DNA of 11,331 bases from NCBI GenBank assembly GCA_003223595.1, contig QHVR01000317.1, positions 1 through 11,331 on the forward strand, written 5' to 3'. Shown here one piece after another: positions 5,089 through 11,331 of this stretch; position 1 is the stretch's first letter; each line of letters begins with the position of its first letter. The notes beneath the pieces were generated by a model. The model saw nothing but the letters and a program-made list of their open reading frames with translations, ran no database searches and had not been told where the DNA came from. The translations under genes and the position numbers were made by a program. Source of the DNA: Acidobacteriota bacterium (lineage in GTDB: Bacteria; Acidobacteriota; Terriglobia; Terriglobales; Acidobacteriaceae).

Positions 5089-7289
5089 GCGTTACGCGAC
5101 GATCTTTTCTGGTGAAGACGGTTGGGGCCACGACCGGCCTGATGATTGGATTCCGCCTTGATTGTGCTGCCAACGTTGATGAGGCAACAAAGGTCTTCTC
5201 GCCCAACGCATTCATCGAGATCAGCGTAAACGATGAAGTACGCTTGTGGGCCACTAGATCGGAAATGGGCCAGGGTGTACGGACGCTTTTGCCGATGGTG
5301 CTGGCGGATGAACTCGGTGCCGATTGGAACCGAATTATCGTTGAACAAGCGAGCCCGGGCGGAAAGTTTACCGGCGTTCGTCTGCGAACCAGCGGAAGCG
5401 GAAGCGCAGTTGGCACCTGGCACACATTGCGGGTTGCGGCTGCAGCGGCTCGTGAAATGTTAATCGCTGCGGCGGCAGAGCGGTGGAATGTGCCACCTTC
5501 CACATGCGATACAAAAAACGGAGGAGTGATTCATCGGCCGTCGGGCCGAGCGATACAGTTCGGTGAAATCGTAATAGCTGCCGCGAAACTCCCAGTACCA
5601 AAGTCGCCAGCCTTGCGAGACCCCAAGGATTTCTCGCTGATTGGCAAGCCCATTCGAAGGCTGGACGGTCAGGCGATTGTTACAGGGCGAGCCATTTATG
5701 GAATGGACGTAAAGCGGCCGGAAATGCTTTACGCGGTGTTGGCGCGGCGTCCGAGTTTTGGTGCGAAGCTCGTTTCCTTTGACTCCGAGCAGGCGATGCG
5801 GGCGCGGGGGGTAAGGCACGTGTTGCCGGTGACCACCGGCATTGCGACGGGAGTTGCAGTGCTCGCGGATGGTTCTTGGGCGGCACTCAAAGGCCGGGCC
5901 GCATTGCAAATTCGCTGGAGCGCGGGAGAGGGTGCGGCGTTCGACTCCGATCGATTCTCGGCCGATATGCAACGAGGGGCCCTGCTTCCAGGCTATCCGA
6001 TCCGACGCGCCGGCGCTGCGGAAGTCGAAATTGCAAGCTCGAGTCGCATCATTGACGCGACGTATGAATATCCATTCCAGGCGCACGCCACGCTCGAGAC
6101 GATGAACTGCACCGCGGACGTGCGCGATGGGTTCTGCGAAATCTGGGCTCCCACACAATGCCCCGAGGTGGCGCAGCAGGAGACGGCCAAGCTGCTGGGG
6201 ATCTCTGAAGACAAAGTGCGTGTGAATATTACGCTCCTGGGCGGGGGATTCGGCCGCCGTCTTTTTGCCGATTACGTGCCCGAAGCAGTTGAGCTTTCAA
6301 AGGCAGTCGGTCGGCCTGTTCAGGTCCTATGGACGCGCGAAGACGACATGAAATACGGATTCTTTCAACCACCCGATATCGAAGTCTTACGTGCGCGATT
6401 GCCGGACAAAGGCGTCCCGACTGTCTGGATCCAGAAATCTGTGGGATCAAATCTTTCGATGTTTGGAATTCCGTCCGAGCAAGACGCTAAAGAACTAGAC
6501 CGGTACGCTAAGGACGGGAGCCCATGGGGTGTTTTCGACAACCCATATAATCTCACCCACTTAACAGCGGACTTTATCCCGTTCAACTCACCGGTGCCTA
6601 CGGGACCATGGCGCTCGGTCGAATATCCAGGCACGGTATTTGCGCGCGAATCGTTTATTGACGAGATAGCGCACGCCGCTGGCCGCGATCCAATCGAACT
6701 TCGGCTTGCATTCCTGGAGCCGGGAGATGTACTCGATCTGAAGGTGCAGAAGGTAAACCGGGCCAGGTTGCAGAATGTACTTCATCTCGCGGCGGCGAAA
6801 TCGACCTGGGGTTCAAAGCTACCGACCGAAAAAGACTGGCACCTCGGCCGAGGAGTTGCCTGCAACGTGTACAGCGAAGATTGTTACGCGGCGCACGTGG
6901 CCGAAGTTGCGGTTCGCCGGGACCTCTCAGCCATTCGCGTTCGTAAGATCATATGCATTGTCGATTGTGGCTTGGCTCTGAACCCACTGGGTATCGAAGG
7001 GCAGGCGGAAAGCGCAATCATCTGGGGACTTTCCTCGACGTTGGGCGGCAAAATTCATTTCAAGAACGGACAGGCACAAGAGACGAGCTACTCCGATTTC
7101 GAAGTCATTCGCATGGACAACACGCCGGCAATCGAGATTCATATCCACCAGGGTGCCGATTCTCCTGGTGGATTCGGCGAGACTGCCGTGCCCGGAGTAG
7201 CGCCGGCCGTAGCCAATGCGGTGTTCGCAGCATGCGGAAAACGCGTCCGGCGGCTGCCAATTACGCCGGAGAAATTGGCTATGGCCTAG
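5085..7289 (+). CDS. IorB-like molybdopterin-binding large subunit of a molybdenum hydroxylase, Tat-exported
   Basis: The protein has 734 residues, near the usual length of IorB-type subunits. It opens with a twin-arginine signal (TRRSFLVK at residues 4-11, then a short hydrophobic stretch), so it should be exported folded with its cofactor. The hammerhead domain common to the aldehyde oxidase/xanthine dehydrogenase family begins near GRAIYGMDV in the third quarter-kilobase of the coding region. The molybdopterin-contact loop GGFGRR is at 387-392, and the catalytic glutamate of the family is E699 in GGFGET. The reaction is hydroxylation of a carbon with water as oxygen donor, using molybdopterin cytosine dinucleotide in known relatives. 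The gene starts inside the stop of the 2Fe-2S subunit gene. No cytochrome c, FAD subunit or maturation factor (XdhC or MocA type) lies in the window, so the electron acceptor is unknown. No missing key residue was seen. Confidence 0.93.
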   Translation: MSVTRRSFLVKTVGATTGLMIGFRLDCAANVDEATKVFSPNAFIEISVNDEVRLWATRSEMGQGVRTLLPMVLADELGADWNRIIVEQASPGGKFTGVRLRTSGSGSAVGTWHTLRVAAAAAREMLIAAAAERWNVPPSTCDTKNGGVIHRPSGRAIQFGEIVIAAAKLPVPKSPALRDPKDFSLIGKPIRRLDGQAIVTGRAIYGMDVKRPEMLYAVLARRPSFGAKLVSFDSEQAMRARGVRHVLPVTTGIATGVAVLADGSWAALKGRAALQIRWSAGEGAAFDSDRFSADMQRGALLPGYPIRRAGAAEVEIASSSRIIDATYEYPFQAHATLETMNCTADVRDGFCEIWAPTQCPEVAQQETAKLLGISEDKVRVNITLLGGGFGRRLFADYVPEAVELSKAVGRPVQVLWTREDDMKYGFFQPPDIEVLRARLPDKGVPTVWIQKSVGSNLSMFGIPSEQDAKELDRYAKDGSPWGVFDNPYNLTHLTADFIPFNSPVPTGPWRSVEYPGTVFARESFIDEIAHAAGRDPIELRLAFLEPGDVLDLKVQKVNRARLQNVLHLAAAKSTWGSKLPTEKDWHLGRGVACNVYSEDCYAAHVAEVAVRRDLSAIRVRKIICIVDCGLALNPLGIEGQAESAIIWGLSSTLGGKIHFKNGQAQETSYSDFEVIRMDNTPAIEIHIHQGADSPGGFGETAVPGVAPAVANAVFAACGKRVRRLPITPEKLAMA

Positions 7290-7290
7290 C

Positions 7291-7315
7291 CACAGGTTCA
7301 AATCCTCTGCCGACC
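7291..7315 (+). other. tRNA 3'-end-like sequence (T arm plus acceptor-like tail)
   Basis: Directly after the large-subunit stop codon, GGTTCAAATCC (7295-7305) matches the universal T-loop pattern GGTTCRANNCC. The flanking bases pair as a T stem with one mismatch (7291-7296 with 7304-7309), and CTGCCGACC follows like the 3' half of an acceptor stem. The 5' part of a tRNA cannot exist here because the upstream DNA is the coding region. It is either a remnant of a tRNA 3' end, such as an old attachment site, or chance. Confidence 0.25.
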
Positions 7316-7457
7316 GATTTATTCCCCCAACATTTAGTTCAGGACCTTTGCGGCCAGAACCCCTCCTTTATTTTTGAATGGACTCTACGTGATGAGGATG
7401 GAATTCAGAACAGAAAGTCCACATCCCTCAGTTCCCCGGTGTTATTCTGCTTCGGTT

Positions 7458-7874
7458 ATGGAAGCCAAAGGTGTGACTCCGATATTGAACGTGTCGGACA
7501 TCGGCAGCACGTTCGCGTGGTTTGAGAAGTGGGGATGGAAGAAATTGTGGGACTGGGGAACGCCTCCAACCTTCGGCGCGGTGGGATCGGGTAAAGAAAC
7601 CTGCATTTTTCTTTGTCAGGGGGCGCAGGGAGGGCGCGGCCGCGGCGCGAACACCACCACGTTTCAGCAGGACGGAGATGAACAGGGCGACAAGGGCGTC
7701 TGGATGTCGGTCTGGGTGGACAACGTCGACGAGATGCACAAGCAGTGCGTCGCCGCCGGAATGGAGATCACATTTCCGCCTACCGATATGCCGTGGAATG
7801 TTCGCGAGATGCACCTGCGCCATCCCGATGGGCACGTGTTCCGAGTGGGACACGGACTCGAGCCCAAGAAGTAG
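7458..7874 (+). CDS. VOC/glyoxalase-fold protein (bleomycin-resistance-like)
   Basis: With the ATG at 7458 the protein has 138 residues and begins MEAKGVTPILNVSDI, where family members normally start. The frame stays open upstream with ATGs at 7374, 7392 and 7398, but the extra 20-28 residues do not look like part of the fold and no start has a clear Shine-Dalgarno. Two beta-alpha-beta-beta-beta modules are visible: residues about 5-55 (NVSDIGSTFAWFEKWGWKKL, then FGAVGSG...CIFLC) and about 75-132 (VWMSVWVDNVDEMHKQCVAA, then LRHPDGHVFRVGHG). The fold serves metal-dependent lyases, dioxygenases and binding proteins; no specific activity can be named. It is 168 bases after the molybdopterin subunit gene on the same strand and may be read through from it. 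Confidence 0.85.
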   Translation: MEAKGVTPILNVSDIGSTFAWFEKWGWKKLWDWGTPPTFGAVGSGKETCIFLCQGAQGGRGRGANTTTFQQDGDEQGDKGVWMSVWVDNVDEMHKQCVAAGMEITFPPTDMPWNVREMHLRHPDGHVFRVGHGLEPKK

Positions 7875-7909
7875 AGAGCCAAGTCTTCCCCGAAATTTTA
7901 CGCCGCCAT

Positions 7910-8299
7910 TTACTTTGGCCGACCGAAGAACAGGACGTAGCCGTCGGGGTCGCAAATCTCGAAACCGCGAAGACCATCGTGGGTATCCTGGAGCGAAACG
8001 CTGAACGCTGCCCCATGATCGGCGAATTCAGTGGCGAGCGCATCCGGGTCTGGCGCATAGACGAAGGCATCCCAGCGCATGGAGGGATTGCGCTTTGGGT
8101 TGGGCAGCGGGGTGGCGTCTTTATCGGACTTGATGAATATCTGCGCTCCGTCGCGGCCGATGATAGCGAAGAAAGGGTTTCGATCCGGCTGCTGGAACCT
8201 TATCTCAAAGCCAAGCTTGTCGCGGTAAAAACCGCTGGTTTGATCGACATTGCTGACGATGAAGAATGGTGAAATCGCCTGCGTGGTGGGTCGTGTCAT
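7910..8299 (-). CDS. VOC/glyoxalase-fold protein
   Basis: A 129-residue protein on the minus strand, single-domain VOC size. The first module (residues about 8-55) runs through ISPFFIVSNVDQTSGFYRDK and FFAIIGRDGAQIFIK. The second (about 74-127) runs through WDAFVYAPDPDALATEFADH and GFEICDPDGYVLFFGRP, the ending typical of this family. A good Shine-Dalgarno GAGAGG (8307-8312) lies 7 bases before the ATG. It starts 27 bases downstream of the TPR gene on the same strand, so the two are probably one transcript, and it converges on the other VOC gene with only 35 bases between stop codons. The two VOC proteins differ clearly in sequence and are not a recent duplication. Enzyme activity or ligand is unknown. 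Confidence 0.9.
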   Translation of the reverse strand: MTRPTTQAISPFFIVSNVDQTSGFYRDKLGFEIRFQQPDRNPFFAIIGRDGAQIFIKSDKDATPLPNPKRNPSMRWDAFVYAPDPDALATEFADHGAAFSVSLQDTHDGLRGFEICDPDGYVLFFGRPK

Positions 8300-8306
8300 A
8301 AGCGAG

Positions 8307-8312
8307 CCTCTC
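8307..8312 (-). promoter_or_regulatory. Shine-Dalgarno of the minus-strand VOC gene
   Basis: GAGAGG on the minus strand, 7 bases before the ATG at 8299 and inside the 27-base gap after the TPR gene. Confidence 0.65.
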
Positions 8313-8326
8313 GTTCTCTCTGTGCG

Positions 8327-10006
8327 TTACGGTAGCGGGACGCTCTTCAACTCCGGCGCGAGTTGGTAGGCTCTTTCGAATTCCTGCTGAGCCTGGTCTT
8401 TCTTGCCTTGCTGGCGAAATGCGAGGGCAAGATTGTAATGCGCTTCGGCGTATGCCGGTTTTAGACGGGCGGCTTCGGCGAACTCCGCCTGTGCTTTGCG
8501 GACGTCTCCGGACTGCAGCAGTACCAGCCCGAGGTTATTGTGGCCCTCGGCAAAGGTGGGATCACGGCGCAGCAGATCGCGGAAGGTGTTGGCAGCTGCG
8601 GCGAGATCGTTGTTCTGGCTGAGAGCCAAGCCCAGCTGTACGCGCGCGTCGACCGAGTGAGGATCCAGGCTGACTGCGTCCGTTAACTCGCGCACAGCTT
8701 CCGGAAAGCGCTGCAGTTGAGCGAAGGCGACTCCCAGATTGTAATGCGCCTCCGCCAGATCGGGATCGGACATGACTGCCTGCTGCAGTTCCTGCAAGCC
8801 GCGGGTTTGATCGCCCGACTTCCATAGAAACAATCCAAAGCTGGCGTGCGCCTGCGCGTAATCTGGCTTCAGCTCAAGCGCTTTTTCATAAGCGGCTTGG
8901 GCGCGCGCAGGTTCGTTTTTCTGTTCCCATGCGAGCCCCAGATAGTAATGGCTGGTGGGCAGGTCGGGCGTCAGGTCTGCGGATTTCTGGAACAAGGATA
9001 GAGCCTGATCGAGTTTCTGCTGCTTCAATGCATCCACACCTTGCACGATCAAGAGCTTCGATTGCGCCAGGCGGGTACGGAGTTCGTGCAGGCCCGAAAG
9101 CTCGTCGAGTTCCTTCTTCGCGCTGGAAGCGTCGCCCTGGCTGCGCAAAGCAAGTCCCAGGTTATAGTGCGCCTGCTCGAAGTCCGGTTTCAGTTCGATG
9201 GCGCGGCGGTAGGCGGCGATCGCGCCCGCGTTGTCGCCGTCCGCTTTCAGTTCGCGGCCCAGATCGTACTGTGACTCGGGATCGTCCGGATTCAGCGCCA
9301 CAGCTTTTCGAAACTCTGCGAGCGCAGTCTTGTGGTCGGACTGCCGGCGTAAAGCGATTCCCAGCATGTGGTGAGCAGCGGCCAGACTCGGATCCGATCG
9401 TATCGCCTGACGAAACTGGGCGGTGGCCTCCTCCATTTTGCCTCGCTGTCCTTCCACAACGCCGAGTTCCAGATGGATCTCTGGCGAGGGTTTCAGGTTC
9501 AGCGCCAGCCTCAATTCGCGCTCAGCGTCGGCTAGATTCTGCTGCTGGGAAAGAATTCGGCCTAACAGGCGATGCACGCTTGCATTGGAGGCATCCAGGG
9601 TCGCAGCCGTATGCAGTTCGTCGAGAGCTGCCGCCTGATTCTGCAGTTCGTACCAAATGGCGCCCAGGCCGTAGTGCGCCTCGGCCCATTTTGGCCGGAG
9701 TTCCACGGCCGCCTCGAACTCCTTCAGGGCTTCCCTGTTCTCTCCTTTATATTTCAGCGCCAACGCAAGATCGTAGTGAGTGAGGGCGTCCTTGGGATCC
9801 AGGCTCAGACCTTTACGGTAAGTAGCGATTGCGTCATCCCAAGATTTGGATTGTGCCAGTTGGGTCGCGCGTTTGCGATAGTCGGCCGCAGTTTGGGCCG
9901 TTGTGGAAGAGGACAGCAGTAGCAGAAGGGAAAGAGCCGAGAGTGAAGGCGTGGCTAGGCCACGGACTATCACCTTAATTCTGAGACTTGGCGCGCTGCC
10001 CCGCAT
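8327..10006 (-). CDS. Secreted tetratricopeptide-repeat protein (about 15 TPR units)
   Basis: A 559-residue protein. Residues 1-38 are a signal peptide with a long leucine-rich core (SALSLLLLLSSSTTAQ), cleaved probably after TTAQ or TTA. The remainder is almost entirely 34-residue TPR units with the W/Y-LG-Y-A-F-A-P pattern; I count about eight from residue 40 to about 305, a short irregular helical stretch (ELSGLHELRTRLAQSKLLIV), and about seven more to the C-terminus. Many units carry the consensus AEAHYNLG...AL.L.P. TPR solenoids are protein-binding scaffolds; this one should act outside the cytoplasm. The ATG at 10006 has no Shine-Dalgarno; a GTG at codon 12 would still leave a signal peptide. 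It lies 89 bases after the Oar-like receptor gene on the same strand, with a terminator between them. The binding partner is unknown. Confidence 0.93.
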   Translation of the reverse strand: MRGSAPSLRIKVIVRGLATPSLSALSLLLLLSSSTTAQTAADYRKRATQLAQSKSWDDAIATYRKGLSLDPKDALTHYDLALALKYKGENREALKEFEAAVELRPKWAEAHYGLGAIWYELQNQAAALDELHTAATLDASNASVHRLLGRILSQQQNLADAERELRLALNLKPSPEIHLELGVVEGQRGKMEEATAQFRQAIRSDPSLAAAHHMLGIALRRQSDHKTALAEFRKAVALNPDDPESQYDLGRELKADGDNAGAIAAYRRAIELKPDFEQAHYNLGLALRSQGDASSAKKELDELSGLHELRTRLAQSKLLIVQGVDALKQQKLDQALSLFQKSADLTPDLPTSHYYLGLAWEQKNEPARAQAAYEKALELKPDYAQAHASFGLFLWKSGDQTRGLQELQQAVMSDPDLAEAHYNLGVAFAQLQRFPEAVRELTDAVSLDPHSVDARVQLGLALSQNNDLAAAANTFRDLLRRDPTFAEGHNNLGLVLLQSGDVRKAQAEFAEAARLKPAYAEAHYNLALAFRQQGKKDQAQQEFERAYQLAPELKSVPLP

Positions 10007-10027
10007 GCATACACTTTAGCTGAAATA

Positions 10028-10059
10028 GAAAAAGAGAGCGGGATGCAGCCCCGCTCTCT
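10028..10059 (-). terminator. Intrinsic terminator of the right-edge receptor gene
   Basis: On the minus strand, AGAGAGCGGG, a seven-base loop and CCCGCTCTCT form a perfect 10-base-pair GC-rich stem (10033-10042 with 10050-10059) followed by TTTTC. It is 37 bases past the receptor stop codon at 10096 and ends only about 22 bases before the TPR start codon. On the plus strand no T-run follows, so it works in one direction. Confidence 0.85.
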
Positions 10060-10095
10060 CGGTTGTTGATATTCGAAGTGCCCAGGCATTTTCTC

Positions 10096-11331
10096 CTACC
10101 AGATGAACTTCGCGCTGAGCTGCCCGATGCGCATGGGGCGGGCGCTGGTGACGTTTCCGAAGGTGTCACTGCTAATGTCACCGCTCGGGTTATTGAATTG
10201 CGCGTGGTTGAATATGTTGAAGAACTCACCCCGAATCTCGAAAGACTTCGCTTCCGTGATCGGGATTACCTTTTGGATCCCTAAATCTGTGTTGTTGAAA
10301 CCCGGGCCATGGAAGAATCGGCGGTTCGCCGTACCGAAACTCCCGCAATCAGTCCCAGTCAACACCCCATTCGGCTGCCCAACGGGGTATGTTAGAGCGC
10401 AGGCGGTCGCCGTGAACGCGCTCTGGCTGAAATATGTGTACGTACCGGGAGTTGAACGGGGATTGTATTTGTGAACTGGACCGACGAGATTCGGCATATC
10501 GGTGGACGGGCTGCCGACCATTGAGGCATCTCCCACGCACAGTGGGTCCCCCGTCGTCGGGTCTGACTGTGCACACAGGGGCCCGGATACTGGATTTCCT
10601 TGGTTCATCTGGATCGGAAATCCAGTGGAAAGCCGAGTAATGCCCTGAAGCTGCCAGCCTTGCGTCAGTCTCCGTGGCAAGCCGCGGAAGGCCTTATCAA
10701 AGGGAAGGGCCCAAATGTAGCTGACGACAAAATTGTGATGAACGTCAGTCGACGATAGCCCCCGGCTCAGCCTTGGGTTTGTGAAATTGATCAGATCGTT
10801 GAACCCGGATGAATTATCCAGACCCTTGGCTAATGTGTAGGCTGCCAGTAACGTGAGGTCTCCGGCCCTTCGTTCCACAGTGACCTCTCCAGCGTGGTAG
10901 ACGGAGTTCGCCGAAAGCGTCGTGAGCGTGTTGCCATAGCCGTAACACAAGGTAGGGCCGTTAGGGCTAGCGCAAACGTTTGGGTTAAGTAACTTATCTC
11001 TGGTGCCGTAGATGGTCTGAGCACCCACAGTGTAGGTGTTCTGCTCCCCATTGGGACCGCAACCGGCCCCTTGCGCTGCGAGAGACATACAGAGTGCCGC
11101 ATCGCCGGGGTTGACTTCCTGCTGGGAAATGAGCCTATGCCCCTCAGTACCGACGTACGCCAGTGTCAGCACGGTTGATTTGCTCAGCTCACGTTGCATG
11201 GACAGGTTGAAATGCTCAGCATAGGGAAGCTTGTTGTGAATGTCATATCCGGGAAAGTAAGACATTGGCTCATAAACCGCAAAGCTTAGCGTCTTATTTG
11301 CTGGGCTTCCCGGGGTCGGAATCGTGAAAGG
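10096..11331 (-). CDS. Oar-like TonB-dependent receptor, C-terminal part, truncated by window edge
   Basis: The minus-strand frame is open from the right edge (11331) to the stop at 10096, giving the last 411 residues; the true start is outside the window. The segment is outer-membrane beta-barrel: alternating strands such as FNLSMQRELSKSTVLTLAYV, VTVERRAGDLTLLAAYTLAK, FVVSYIWALPF and FEIRGEFFNIFNHAQFNNP, ending in LSAKFIW with a C-terminal aromatic residue as used for barrel insertion. Motifs such as YVGTEGHRL, DVHHNFV and GWQLQGI are typical of the large acidobacterial receptors with a carboxypeptidase-regulatory-like N-terminus. Cysteines in the loops (for example CADSDP-like and ACALTY segments) may form surface disulfides. 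The transported substrate is unknown. It is followed by an intrinsic terminator and then the TPR gene. It is a separate gene from the receptor at the left edge. Confidence 0.9.
   Translation of the reverse strand, partial: PFTIPTPGSPANKTLSFAVYEPMSYFPGYDIHNKLPYAEHFNLSMQRELSKSTVLTLAYVGTEGHRLISQQEVNPGDAALCMSLAAQGAGCGPNGEQNTYTVGAQTIYGTRDKLLNPNVCASPNGPTLCYGYGNTLTTLSANSVYHAGEVTVERRAGDLTLLAAYTLAKGLDNSSGFNDLINFTNPRLSRGLSSTDVHHNFVVSYIWALPFDKAFRGLPRRLTQGWQLQGITRLSTGFPIQMNQGNPVSGPLCAQSDPTTGDPLCVGDASMVGSPSTDMPNLVGPVHKYNPRSTPGTYTYFSQSAFTATACALTYPVGQPNGVLTGTDCGSFGTANRRFFHGPGFNNTDLGIQKVIPITEAKSFEIRGEFFNIFNHAQFNNPSGDISSDTFGNVTSARPMRIGQLSAKFIW

Noticed and set aside
5460..6158. Minus-strand open frame of 232 codons opposite the molybdopterin subunit gene
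   Set aside because: Antisense shadow of a strongly supported coding region; arginine/histidine-rich and without a recognisable domain.
7745..8272. Plus-strand open frame of 175 codons spanning the two VOC genes
   Set aside because: It crosses the out-of-frame end of one VOC gene and the antisense strand of the other, both of which have clear family sequence.
8929..9783. Plus-strand open frame of 284 codons opposite the TPR gene
   Set aside because: Antisense of repeated TPR codons; low-complexity Arg/Pro/Ser composition explains the absence of stops.
1..11331. Mobile element bounded by the two receptor fragments
   Set aside because: The two edge fragments are opposite ends of two different receptor genes cut by the window, and no transposase, integrase or terminal repeat was seen.

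Overview
The window looks like a chromosomal segment from a soil-type Acidobacteriota (Terriglobia-like) genome. The taxonomic clue is the mix of gene families: large Oar-like TonB-dependent receptors with an N-terminal carboxypeptidase-regulatory-like domain at both edges, a secreted many-TPR protein, an orphan coiled-coil/winged-helix protein of a type I associate with Acidobacteria, a LytTR two-component pair, and a Tat-exported molybdenum hydroxylase. This is inference from family content; no rRNA or other marker gene is present.

Layout, left to right. (1) 1-314, minus strand: the first 104 codons of an Oar-like outer-membrane receptor that runs off the left edge. (2) 315-1081: 767 bases with no credible gene. 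(3) 1082-1606, plus: a small coiled-coil plus winged-helix-like protein of unknown role, convergent with the next gene. (4) 1668-2492, minus, and 2860-4227, plus: a divergently arranged two-component system, a LytTR-type response regulator and a LytS/YpdA-type sensor kinase. The kinase starts with an eight-cysteine DUF1272-like zinc-binding module, the most unusual architecture in the window. (5) 4228-4623: 396 bases of intergenic DNA with a strong imperfect hairpin. (6) 4624-5088 and 5085-7289, plus: a translationally coupled two-gene operon for an IorAB-like molybdenum hydroxylase (2Fe-2S subunit and molybdopterin subunit). (7) 7458-7874, plus, and 7910-8299, minus: two unrelated-looking VOC/glyoxalase-fold proteins, convergent with each other. 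(8) 8327-10006, minus: a secreted protein of about 15 TPR units, 27 bases upstream of the second VOC gene. (9) 10028-10059: a clear intrinsic terminator for minus-strand transcription. (10) 10096 to the right edge, minus: the C-terminal 411 residues of a second Oar-like receptor.

How the parts may work together. The kinase and LytTR regulator should form a signalling pair; their targets are unknown, with the adjacent iorAB-like operon the nearest candidate. The IorAB-like enzyme is expected in the periplasm, exported by the Tat signal on the large subunit with the small subunit carried along. The receptor-TPR-VOC run on the minus strand may be partly co-transcribed through or past the terminator. 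I found no RNA gene, CRISPR array, transposase or integrase. A short stretch right after the molybdopterin-subunit stop codon resembles the 3' end of a tRNA. The best candidate for something undescribed is the DUF1272-sensor kinase fusion; the rest is largely ordinary accessory metabolism and envelope functions.
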